DNA of 34,051 nucleotides. Origin: Cryomorphaceae bacterium. GTDB taxonomy: Bacteria > Bacteroidota > Bacteroidia > Flavobacteriales > Schleiferiaceae. The notes beneath the pieces were generated by a model, which was not told the origin of the DNA, did not search any database, and saw nothing but the letters and a program-made list of their open reading frames with translations. This document shows positions 26,501 to 34,051 of the stretch, piece by piece. A program made the translations under genes and the position numbers. Position 1 is the stretch's first letter. Every line of letters begins with the position of its first letter. The DNA lies in the NCBI GenBank assembly GCA_003566715.1, contig PXCF01000139.1:82275-116325 (forward strand), written 5' to 3'.

Positions 26501-26508
26501 CAAAAATA
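26501..26508 (-). promoter_or_regulatory. Promoter -7 element of prfB, near-leaderless start
   Basis: On the minus strand TATTTTTG matches TAnnTTTG exactly and ends only five bases before the ATG at 26495. The transcript would begin at or very near the start codon, so prfB may be translated from a leaderless message. The upstream ATG at 26537 would not be transcribed. Confidence 0.5.
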
Positions 26509-26730
26509 CGCCTCCAAAGTCGGAAAAAAAATGCCAATACGACATTATCTCATCGTAATTGTTATACCTTTATGCCCTTAAACATACTGCTTAAACATTC
26601 GGACTATGGTGGGGCGGTGCCTTGCAGCTGTCAGGAATATCTATAGAGCAACACAATTCACCCAAGCAAATCCTTATTTGGATAGGGTGGTGATACGTTT
26701 AACCGTTAAATAAATAGAAAAAACAATCGG

Positions 26731-27750
26731 ATGAAACGCATAGATTTGAGAAGCGATACTGTAACGCAACCAACAGAAGCGATGTTAGAAGCGATGATGA
26801 AAGCAGTGGTAGGAGACGATGTCATTGATGTGGATCCAACGACGAGAGCTCTGGAAGATCAATTGGCCAAGGATTTTGGATTTGATCGGGCATTGTTTTG
26901 TCCGAGCGGAACCATGGCCAATCAAATAGCATTGATGCTGCATACCCGACCCGGTGACGAAATAATCTGTGACGCTCTGTCACACATTTATTGGTATGAA
27001 GGAGGAGGGCCAGCTGCCAATGCGGGTGTCTCCTTGCGTTTGCTCCCCGGGGAGCGTGGTTGTTTGACAGCGGATCTCGTGGCCAGCGCCATGAATCCTG
27101 AAAATGAGCATGCCGCACGTACAGCGCTTATTTCTCTAGAAAATACAGCCAATAAAGCGGGCGGGACTTGTTACGAATTAGAGGAAATAAAGGCCATTCG
27201 CGCACTGGCCAATAAGTGTGAGTTGCCCGTTCATTTAGATGGTGCCCGTTTGTTTAATGCCTTGGTTGCCAAAAGTCAAAAGCCACAACAGTACAAAGGA
27301 TTATTTGATACCATGAGTATATGTTTGTCTAAAGGCCTTGGTTGTCCGGTCGGAAGTGTGTTGTTGGTCAATCATGCGCAGTACTATGAAGCTCGCCGAA
27401 TTCGCAAGCGATTGGGTGGCGGTATGCGTCAATCAGGGTTTTTGGCTGCAGCGGGCCTTTATGCGCTGAATAACCATATTGATCGCTTGGCAGAGGATCA
27501 CCAAAGAGCGGAAGCATTGGCCAATATCCTTTCCGAATGTGATTGGGTGAAGCAGGTGGTAAAGCCACAGACCAATATAGTTATCTTCTACCCTCACAAA
27601 GACGCTGACAATATCATTAAATTGTTAAATGAAGCCGGAGTAGACATAATATCGATGGGTGGTGGTGCTTTGAGAATGGTCACGCACATGCATATTACGA
27701 ATGAAGACATTGATGTTTGTCGACGTATATTTTCTAAACTGGCCGTTTAG
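26731..27750 (+). CDS. ltaE: Low-specificity L-threonine aldolase
   Basis: This pyridoxal-phosphate enzyme cleaves threonine and allo-threonine to glycine and acetaldehyde. The 339-residue product has the family start IDLRSDTVTQPTEAM, then GDDVIDVDPTTRALED, PSGTMANQIAL, and HLDGARLFNA, whose aspartate contacts the cofactor. The cofactor-binding lysine 201 lies in ICLSKGLGCPVGS, and RKRLGGGMRQSG follows. The fold type and length match aldolases of this group. It diverges from prfB and is followed after 46 bases by manC, which has its own promoter element. TACGTTTA at 26694-26701 is a one-mismatch -7 element that may serve this gene. Confidence 0.94.
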   Translation: MKRIDLRSDTVTQPTEAMLEAMMKAVVGDDVIDVDPTTRALEDQLAKDFGFDRALFCPSGTMANQIALMLHTRPGDEIICDALSHIYWYEGGGPAANAGVSLRLLPGERGCLTADLVASAMNPENEHAARTALISLENTANKAGGTCYELEEIKAIRALANKCELPVHLDGARLFNALVAKSQKPQQYKGLFDTMSICLSKGLGCPVGSVLLVNHAQYYEARRIRKRLGGGMRQSGFLAAAGLYALNNHIDRLAEDHQRAEALANILSECDWVKQVVKPQTNIVIFYPHKDADNIIKLLNEAGVDIISMGGGALRMVTHMHITNEDIDVCRRIFSKLAV

Positions 27751-27765
27751 CCTATTAATAATCCG

Positions 27766-27773
27766 TATTTTTG
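27766..27773 (+). promoter_or_regulatory. Promoter -7 element of the mannose-1-phosphate guanylyltransferase gene
   Basis: TATTTTTG matches TAnnTTTG exactly, 23 bases before the ATG at 27797. It lies in the 46-base gap after ltaE, suggesting separate transcription. Confidence 0.5.
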
Positions 27774-27796
27774 TCGCTCAAATATAATAAGTAATC

Positions 27797-28876
27797 ATGC
27801 AGCAAAATCATTTTGCCCTTATTTTGGCAGGTGGTGTTGGAAGTCGATTTTGGCCTAAAAGCACGTCGAGATTTCCGAAACAATTTCACGACATCCTTGG
27901 AACCGGTTTATCTTTATTGCAAATGACCTATGATCGGGTCAAGTGCTTTATCCCCGAAGAAAATATACTGATCAGTACCTCAGAACAATACGTCGATTTG
28001 GTGAAAGAGCAATTGCCAAATTTGCCAGTTAAGAATATTCTTACTGAGCCAGCTAGGAGAAATACTGCACCTGCCATTGCATATGGTATGTTTAAAATAT
28101 CTAAGCGTAACCGCGAGGCGTCCGTCGTTATATGCCCCAGCGATCACTTGATTACTAAGGAGGCGTTGTTTTGTGAGCATTCAAAAAGTATATTGCTTCA
28201 CTGTGAGAAAAACAATAGTTTGGTCACCATGGGGATTACTCCACATGCCCCACATACAGGCTATGGTTATATTCAGCATATTGATGATGGCAGCGATTTT
28301 CTTTCAAAAGTGAAGACGTTTACGGAAAAACCGGATGAAGAAATGGCTCGTCAGTTTCTGGATAGTGGTGATTTTTTATGGAACGCAGGAATCTTTTACT
28401 GGTCGGTAGCATCTTTTATACAGGCTCTGGAGATTCACATACCTGATTTGTATGCATCAATGAAAGAACATGCCGTTAGCTTTGATGAAGCCAATGAGGA
28501 TAGCGTGGTTCGTTCATTTTATCCCCGTCTAGAAAACGAATCGATTGATTATGCGTTAATGGAAAAGGCGCGTAACGTCTTTGTGTTTCCTGCGGATATA
28601 GGTTGGTCCGATTTGGGCGCCTGGGGGGCATTATATGAACAAATTTCTTCGGATGAAAATAGTAATGTTTGTATCGGAAAGAGTGTTCTGATGTATGACT
28701 CAACCAACAACTTGGTGCATATTGATGGTGATAAAACAACGGTTATAGAGGGGCTTGAGGATTACATCGTGGTTGATACACCAAACGCTTTATTGATTTG
28801 TAGAAAGCAGAGCGAGCAAAGAGTACGTGATTTTGTGAAAGATGTAAAAATTAAGCAAGGAGAACGCTTTGTATAG
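27797..28876 (+). CDS. manC: Mannose-1-phosphate guanylyltransferase
   Basis: The enzyme makes GDP-mannose from mannose-1-phosphate and GTP, feeding polysaccharide, lipopolysaccharide or glycoprotein synthesis. The 359-residue protein begins with the nucleotidyltransferase signature LAGGVGSRFWPKSTSRFPKQF, followed by EPARRNTAPAIAYG, CPSDHLI, TPHAPHTGYGYIQ, FTEKPDEEMA, FLWNAGIFYW and DIGWSDLGAW. All match the GMP family. It lacks the C-terminal isomerase domain of the longer bifunctional ManC/AlgA proteins, as is usual in Bacteroidota. No other sugar-nucleotide gene is beside it. In this phylum GDP-mannose also supports surface glycans that anchor secreted proteins, but a link here is only inference. 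Confidence 0.94.
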   Translation: MQQNHFALILAGGVGSRFWPKSTSRFPKQFHDILGTGLSLLQMTYDRVKCFIPEENILISTSEQYVDLVKEQLPNLPVKNILTEPARRNTAPAIAYGMFKISKRNREASVVICPSDHLITKEALFCEHSKSILLHCEKNNSLVTMGITPHAPHTGYGYIQHIDDGSDFLSKVKTFTEKPDEEMARQFLDSGDFLWNAGIFYWSVASFIQALEIHIPDLYASMKEHAVSFDEANEDSVVRSFYPRLENESIDYALMEKARNVFVFPADIGWSDLGAWGALYEQISSDENSNVCIGKSVLMYDSTNNLVHIDGDKTTVIEGLEDYIVVDTPNALLICRKQSEQRVRDFVKDVKIKQGERFV

Positions 28877-29018
28877 GTATTGTGTATTACTTTTATAGAC
28901 TTGTTTACAACAATTAAATGATTCGCACTGCTTTTTTGTGGTTTAAAATGATCCACTTCAACGTGTGATTGTCTGCTTTCGACCAAAGAAAGGGCATGCT
29001 GGAATAAAAACGTTTAAA

Positions 29019-29026
29019 TAAATTTG
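29019..29026 (+). promoter_or_regulatory. Promoter -7 element of the large outer-membrane protein gene
   Basis: TAAATTTG matches TAnnTTTG exactly, 35 bases before the ATG at 29062. No TTG is seen at the usual -33 spacing. Confidence 0.45.
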
Positions 29027-29061
29027 CCTTGAACGCATAATTTAAACATATAGTTCATCGG

Positions 29062-32000
29062 ATGAGTAGAGTTCATAGAATAATAATTGTGTTGATGCTG
29101 GGGATTCTTCAGCCAATAAGTGCACAGTTTTTCTATGGCACCTACATGGATTTCGGAAAAAATCGTGTCCAATTTACGGATTTTGACTGGAATGTATACC
29201 GACTGGATCAGCTGGACGTGTACTATTATGCCAACGATCGAGTGCTGCCAAGAAAGGTGGCGCTGATGACGCAGAAAAACATTTCTTCTTTACAGCGTCA
29301 GCTAGAAACCAGTTTTGATGGACGTGTTCAGGTTATTCTTTTTACTACACTTACAGACCTAAAACAAAGCAATCTCATCCCAATAGATGACATTCCGTTT
29401 AATACCGGTGGGGTCACACAAATCGCCGGCAGCAAGATATATTTATACTTTGACGGAAATTATCAAGAACTCGAGCAGCGCTTGCGAAAAGCGCTTGCGG
29501 AATTGATGATTACTTACATTATGTATGGAGATCTATCGGAATCCATCAGGAATAGCACGCTACTCAATTTGCCCGATTGGTATTTAGATGGACTGGTGTC
29601 TTATCTCTCAACTCCTTGGACGGTAGAAATCGACCGTGAAATGCGGGAAGGTATTTATACCCGTCGTTTTAAAAGGTTTAACGCACTCACCGGCGATGAA
29701 GCAGAGATTGCCGGTCATGCACTTTGGCATTTCGTTGCCGAGACTTATGGGAAGAGTGTGATAAGGAATATCCTTTACATGACCTTGGTTAACCGCAACG
29801 TAGAAACAGGTTTTCAGTACATTTTGGGCATAGAAATGGGCCAGCTAATCAAAAATCTTCAAGCCTACTACCGAGGGCAATATCAGCAAATGATTGACAA
29901 TGATAAGGTAGAAGGAGAGGAATTAAAACGCAGTAGGAAATCGCGTGAGTTTGCGCATATTGCCAGCACGGCTAATGGAAAACACATTGCATATGCAGAA
30001 CACAACCTCAACGAATTTCGGGTGTATATCTACGATGTGGAAAAAAAGAGGCGGAAGCGCATCTACAAAGGTGGATATAAAATAGCCACCTATCCTGACC
30101 GGAGTTTCCCCATTATGGATTGGCATCCCAACAATCGCTTATTGGCCTTTATGACGGAAGAAAAAGGGTTTATATGGTTGTATTATTACGATACGGAAAA
30201 AAAGAAACTCGACAAACGCCCTTTTTATGGTGTCGATAAAGTCAATCAATTTCAATATTCACCGGATGGTCGTCAATTTGTTTTATCAGCAGTCAAAAAT
30301 GGACAGTCTAATATCTTTTTGTATAACATCCTTAGTACTTCCTATAAGCCTCTAACTTCAGATGATTACATAGATCTATGGCCGTCTTTTATCAATGGGG
30401 GAAGAGATGTGGTTTTTACCAGTGATCGGCCCGATGAGCAACTGACACCTGGAAAACGCGTGGATTCATTCAGCCGCGCACAAAATGTATTCATTTACAA
30501 GTTGTCGGAGGGAGCAGAGCAAACGCTCAGACGTGTCACCAATACATCAAATGTCAGCGAGGTTTCACCCACAGAATGGAAGCCAGGGTATCTTCATTAC
30601 ATCCGCAGATATAATGGTGTACGCAATGATTTTCTTGTGGTCATGGACTCAAATATTGCCTTTGTAGATACCATTACGCACTATAATTATACGTTTGAAA
30701 GTTACCCTATTTCAGATTTAGATAGAAATATTGAGCACGCAGCCTTAGGTGGAGATAACATGTTTTATGTGGTGAAGAGAAAAAAACGATTTCGTATTTT
30801 TAAAGCAAATCGAACGCACCCTTCACGTTTCTATACAGAGTCTAGTGTTCCGGAATTAGAAGCGAGAGATGTTCAGGAAGAGGAGGATATGGATGATGTT
30901 GGGTTGAGGTACATCAGTGTTCCAGACATTTCATACGAAATAGATATCACCAATTACCAATTCGATGAAGATGTACTTCGCGATTTGGGACTCCATCAGG
31001 AGCAGATTAAAGAACGAGAAAAAAAGCTCAAAGAACAAAGACCGGTACTCAGTTCGCGTACCATCGAGGAGCCAGTCACCCAAGAAGCGTTTGAGATGCC
31101 ACCGAGAAGAAACTATTTTTTGTCTTTTTATCAAGACGAATTGACGTTTCAGTTTGATAACACCTTTTTAAATCCACAATATCAGCCATTTACCGGCAGG
31201 GCTGATGTGGGTATGCTCAATCCGGGTTTTAATGGATTACTTCGGGTAGGCGTCACGGATTTGCTCAATGATTACAAAGTTACTTTGGCGGCTAGAACCA
31301 ATTTCACACCATTACCCGGAACCAGTATCAGTCCCAATCACGAGATATTTGTTGGTTTTCACAATTACAAACGCCGACTAAACCAAGAGACTTTTCTCTA
31401 TAGAAGAAGTCACTTAAACGTAATGAGTTTTGCGGAAATTGAGCGCTTCTTTAGTCACGAAGTCATGCATCAATTGACTTATCCTTTGTCACCGGTGAAA
31501 GCGCTGCGGATTTCGGGTGCAGTGCGAATGGATCACCAAGTATCACTTTCACGAGAACAGATAAGCTTGCAAGCTCCTACGGAATTTCAGTATTTTGGCG
31601 TCATGAGAGCGGCATATATTTACGATAATGTTCGCACATTGGGTATTAATTTGTGGGAGGGAACCCGTTATAAATTGTTTACCGAATACTATCGTCGTTT
31701 GGATGAATCGCCCAGTGGATTACATACGTTGGGTATAGATGTTCGTAAATACAATACGGTGCACGGGCCTATCATCTGGGCAAACCGCTTTGCGGCAGGT
31801 ACTTCGTTTGGATACGAAAAGTTGGTGCATTTTCTAGGCGGGGTTGACAACCAGTTTGCACCCCAAATCAACGAAGCGACCCCCATTGCTTTTGAGGAGA
31901 ATTATGTTTTTCAAACACTGGCAACCAATATGCGAGGTTTTTTTCAAAATGCTCGCAATGGCAACAATTTTTCAGTTATTAATTCGGAAGTTAGAATTCC

Positions 32001-32322
32001 GTTGTTCCGCTATTTGTTAAAACGCCCTATTTTAAACGAATTCGTTAATAATTTCCAAGTTGTTCCATTTTTTGATGTAGGTACGGCGTGGAATGGATTT
32101 AACCCTTATGGAGAGCAAAACGCCATTAATTCACAAGTGATTGATCGAGGTAATATACGCGTGATTATCGATAGCAATAAAGAGCCAATTATTGCTGGGA
32201 CCGGCGTTGGACTTCGCACCAAGCTATTTGGTTACTTCGTTCGCGTGGATTGGGCCAAGGGCATCGAAGATGGCATATTCTTGCCGCGCGTTTTCCATTT
32301 TTCTATTGGAACCGATTTTTAA
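29062..32322 (+). CDS. Outer-membrane protein with inactive peptidase-like, TolB-like propeller and barrel domains
   Basis: I recognise parts rather than a named protein. The 1086-residue product has a signal peptide (cleavage near residue 22, ISAQ). Residues about 45-280 resemble a peptidase MA-like (gluzincin) domain: LRKALAELMITY at 141-152 sits where HExxH is expected but keeps only the glutamate, and LPDWYLDGLVSYLS at 170-183 matches the following WxxEGL motif with aspartate. Residues about 295-560 form TolB/WD40-like repeats (IASTANGKHIAYA, MDWHPNNRLLAFM, FQYSPDGRQFVLSA, WPSFINGGRDVVFTSDRP). A charged linker (about 600-680) leads to a C-terminal region of alternating strands ending in HFSIGTDF, as in BamA-like outer-membrane barrels. 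It would display the propeller in the periplasm. Function unknown; it stands alone between promoters. Confidence 0.7.
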   Translation: MSRVHRIIIVLMLGILQPISAQFFYGTYMDFGKNRVQFTDFDWNVYRLDQLDVYYYANDRVLPRKVALMTQKNISSLQRQLETSFDGRVQVILFTTLTDLKQSNLIPIDDIPFNTGGVTQIAGSKIYLYFDGNYQELEQRLRKALAELMITYIMYGDLSESIRNSTLLNLPDWYLDGLVSYLSTPWTVEIDREMREGIYTRRFKRFNALTGDEAEIAGHALWHFVAETYGKSVIRNILYMTLVNRNVETGFQYILGIEMGQLIKNLQAYYRGQYQQMIDNDKVEGEELKRSRKSREFAHIASTANGKHIAYAEHNLNEFRVYIYDVEKKRRKRIYKGGYKIATYPDRSFPIMDWHPNNRLLAFMTEEKGFIWLYYYDTEKKKLDKRPFYGVDKVNQFQYSPDGRQFVLSAVKNGQSNIFLYNILSTSYKPLTSDDYIDLWPSFINGGRDVVFTSDRPDEQLTPGKRVDSFSRAQNVFIYKLSEGAEQTLRRVTNTSNVSEVSPTEWKPGYLHYIRRYNGVRNDFLVVMDSNIAFVDTITHYNYTFESYPISDLDRNIEHAALGGDNMFYVVKRKKRFRIFKANRTHPSRFYTESSVPELEARDVQEEEDMDDVGLRYISVPDISYEIDITNYQFDEDVLRDLGLHQEQIKEREKKLKEQRPVLSSRTIEEPVTQEAFEMPPRRNYFLSFYQDELTFQFDNTFLNPQYQPFTGRADVGMLNPGFNGLLRVGVTDLLNDYKVTLAARTNFTPLPGTSISPNHEIFVGFHNYKRRLNQETFLYRRSHLNVMSFAEIERFFSHEVMHQLTYPLSPVKALRISGAVRMDHQVSLSREQISLQAPTEFQYFGVMRAAYIYDNVRTLGINLWEGTRYKLFTEYYRRLDESPSGLHTLGIDVRKYNTVHGPIIWANRFAAGTSFGYEKLVHFLGGVDNQFAPQINEATPIAFEENYVFQTLATNMRGFFQNARNGNNFSVINSEVRIPLFRYLLKRPILNEFVNNFQVVPFFDVGTAWNGFNPYGEQNAINSQVIDRGNIRVIIDSNKEPIIAGTGVGLRTKLFGYFVRVDWAKGIEDGIFLPRVFHFSIGTDF

Positions 32323-32642
32323 TTACTCCCTTTTTTAAATAGTGAATGATGTCTCTAACGATGACATTGTTTGATTATACGACTAAACCTATTATCGCTA
32401 AAGAAAGGTTAAAAAAATGCTGTTCTTGCGATTGTTCGTTTTTGTATAAAAGTAAGATAATTCATATAAAAAATATTAAGTCGCTAATCCTTAATGAGTT
32501 GATTTAAAGTCATTTGATTTTGTCGAAAATATTCTATATAAAAACATATACGTGTTTGTAATTAACTGAAAACAAAGAGTTGAGATATTCTGGGTGCGTG
32601 TTGGTCTGTCGTAAAAGTACCTGTTGGTTCATTGCTTTTTGT

Positions 32643-32650
32643 TAACTTTG
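32643..32650 (+). promoter_or_regulatory. Promoter -7 element of the last gene
   Basis: TAACTTTG matches TAnnTTTG exactly and is identical to the porU element at 13155. A TTG at 32624-32626 lies 16 bases upstream, slightly short. The leader to the ATG at 32728 would be about 70 bases. Confidence 0.5.
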
Positions 32651-32668
32651 CCTATTATAAAATTAAAG

Positions 32669-32705
32669 AAACGTTACTTTAATTAGCGATGGAGTAACGT
32701 TTTTT
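32669..32705 (+). terminator. Terminator-like hairpin inside the leader of the last gene
   Basis: AAACGTTACT (32669-32678) pairs perfectly with AGTAACGTTT (32693-32702) across a 14-base loop, and the T run continues to 32705. It falls between the promoter element and the start codon, so it could attenuate transcription or protect the message. Confidence 0.5.
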
Positions 32706-32727
32706 AAATCATCAAAAAAATGTGATT

Positions 32728-34051
32728 ATGTTTAGAAAGCTATTATTTGCCTGTCAACAGAAGGTGAAGTTGATGACCACAAACGCTTTTCTTTTATTGA
32801 GCTTTGTGGGGTTTGCGCAAACCAATATTGCGCCTCAGGCTACGGTAACCGGCAGCGATTGTCGAACCGGACAATGTTCAGACATCAACAACCTCAACTT
32901 TGGTACATGTGGAACACAGCAAATGTGGATCAGCACCAGTAATCCTCCAAGTTCAACACCAGGGGTAGACTGGATTCAGTGGGATTTTCCTGGGCCGGTA
33001 TCGTTTGATGAATTTATTATTCACCATGCGAATGCTACATCACGATCGCTTACAGGTGCGTTAATCCAGTATTGGGATGGAGCAGCCTGGGTTAACCATC
33101 ACACATTTAGTAATTTACCGCAACAGTGTGACAACTCCGTAACTTTTCCAAGATTAACGGCGCAAACATTTCGTATCACGGCTTTTCAAATGACAGGAAG
33201 CGGACAAACGTCAAATCCAAATTTTCGTGAGATAGAAATTATACAAGCTTCTACTGCGCCAAATGATGCAGGGGTTTCTCAGCTAATCTCACCCAATGCG
33301 TTTTGTCCCGGAAATGAAGACGTCATTGTGCGCGTTACAAATTTTGGAACTAATCAGATTGATTCTGTTCAACTAACATGGACATTTAATGGAACTCCTC
33401 AGGGAAGTCAATGGATCACCACACCACTTGATACATTTGGAGGTTTGGGTTCTCCGCACACCGACGTCAACTTAGGTTCTTTCGCCTTTGCCGCTAATAC
33501 AACTTATGATATTGTAGCTTGGACATCTCTACCCAATGGCGTTGCCGATACAGTAACCAGTAACGATACACTAAGCGCAACGGTTTCCCCAGCAATTAGT
33601 GGTACGTACACCATAAATGATGCGCAGCCTACTGCGGGAAGTAATTTCAATTCCTTCGAAGACTTTGCAGATTTTCTAGATTTAAATGGCGTTTGCGGTC
33701 CTGTGATTGCTAATGTTGACCCTTCGTCCGGGCCATACGATGAACAAGTTGAATTTGGAGATATCGTTGGTGTTGACAGCATAAATACCATTACCATCAA
33801 TGGTAATGGAAGGGTGCTGCGACACAACGCTGCCGGTAGTGCAGATAGAACAACACTTACGTTTAGTGGAGCAAAATACATCACGGTGGATAGCTTAACC
33901 ATTGAAGCAAATGGCTCCAGCCACGGTTGGGTTGCCCACATCACCGGCGGTTCCGAGCACCTTACCATTCGCAATTGCTCCATCATGGCGAGTACAACCA
34001 TTACGGGTACCTTTTCTGCCGGTATTGTGACCAGTGGGTCACCAACAAGTG
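32728..34051 (+). CDS. Secreted multidomain protein: discoidin-like, CARDB-like and beta-helix regions, 3' end missing
   Basis: The frame is open from ATG 32728 to the window edge (441 codons) and is truncated there. The N-terminus has a signal peptide ending at VGFAQ near residue 31; ATG 32773 is an alternative start giving a more compact signal. Residues about 32-171 look like a discoidin (F5/8 type C) domain: NIAPQATVTGSDCR, then VDWIQWDFPGPVSFDEFIIHH, and FRITAFQMTGSG. Residues about 177-289 resemble a CARDB-like adhesion fold (NDAGVSQLISPNAFCPGNEDV, VRVTNFGTN). From 291 (SGTYTINDAQPTAGSNFNSFEDF) the sequence resembles the right-handed beta-helix start common in Bacteroidota surface proteins (ITINGNGRVLRH, LTIRNCSI). 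It is probably a T9SS-exported adhesin or glycan-binding protein; the sorting domain would be beyond the window. Confidence 0.8.
   Translation, partial: MFRKLLFACQQKVKLMTTNAFLLLSFVGFAQTNIAPQATVTGSDCRTGQCSDINNLNFGTCGTQQMWISTSNPPSSTPGVDWIQWDFPGPVSFDEFIIHHANATSRSLTGALIQYWDGAAWVNHHTFSNLPQQCDNSVTFPRLTAQTFRITAFQMTGSGQTSNPNFREIEIIQASTAPNDAGVSQLISPNAFCPGNEDVIVRVTNFGTNQIDSVQLTWTFNGTPQGSQWITTPLDTFGGLGSPHTDVNLGSFAFAANTTYDIVAWTSLPNGVADTVTSNDTLSATVSPAISGTYTINDAQPTAGSNFNSFEDFADFLDLNGVCGPVIANVDPSSGPYDEQVEFGDIVGVDSINTITINGNGRVLRHNAAGSADRTTLTFSGAKYITVDSLTIEANGSSHGWVAHITGGSEHLTIRNCSIMASTTITGTFSAGIVTSGSPTS

Larger units (their letters stand above)
32323..32727. other. 405-bp AT-rich intergenic region with promoter and leader hairpin
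   Basis: No credible reading frame is seen. The right end holds a promoter element (32643-32650) and a hairpin with a T-tract (32669-32705) in the presumed leader of the next gene. ATTAAG/CTTAAT arms at 32475-32480 and 32490-32495 form only a weak stem. No strong terminator follows the upstream gene. Confidence 0.6.

Noticed and set aside
33504-34001. 165-codon minus-strand reading frame at the right end
   Set aside because: It lies fully inside the secreted protein gene, which has a signal peptide and clear domain-like segments on the plus strand.

Overview
This window looks like chromosomal DNA of a member of the Bacteroidota, most likely order Flavobacteriales. It carries several genes of the type IX secretion system (T9SS) and gliding apparatus (gldA, gldJ, a porP/sprF gene, porU, porV). 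It has repeated matches to the Bacteroidota promoter -7 element TAnnTTTG just upstream of genes, almost no Shine-Dalgarno signals, and secreted multidomain proteins typical of the phylum. I see no phage, insertion sequence, CRISPR array, tRNA or rRNA. The gene content is mostly housekeeping.

Layout: (1) 1-2312 holds the 5' part of queA on the minus strand, diverging from a plus-strand pair, peroxiredoxin (bcp) and a fructosamine-kinase family protein. (2) 2385-4957, minus strand: gldA overlapping by 4 bp a lipoprotein with an SbsA-type Ig-like domain. (3) 5266-8885, plus strand: a propeller-sensor histidine kinase overlapping by 4 bp a LytTR response regulator, followed by era. (4) 10021-18822: the T9SS block, with porP/sprF then gldJ on the minus strand, a 528-bp intergenic region, and porU, porV, cdd on the plus strand. 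(5) 19034-21293: pdhA and pdhC, closed by a strong terminator. (6) 21383-26495, minus strand: prfB, arsC, recQ and an FtsX/LolC-type permease. (7) 26731-28876, plus strand: threonine aldolase and mannose-1-phosphate guanylyltransferase. (8) 29062-34051: a large three-part outer-membrane protein, then a secreted multidomain protein that runs off the end of the window.

How the genes fit together: PorV and PorU are partners in the T9SS attachment (sortase) complex, and GldJ with PorP/SprF belong to the motility/secretion machinery at the outer membrane. GldA is the ATPase of the gliding-associated ABC transporter. The final gene is a plausible client of this secretion system, although its C-terminal sorting domain lies outside the window.

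Most worth a second look: the 1086-residue protein at 29062-32322, which appears to join an inactive metallopeptidase-like domain, a TolB-like propeller and an outer-membrane barrel; terminator-like hairpins in front of porU and in the leader of the last gene; the porP/sprF-gldJ pairing, which mirrors porP-porK; and a small family of GAGACG-type palindromes. All family calls rest on reading the protein sequences by eye; no database search was run.
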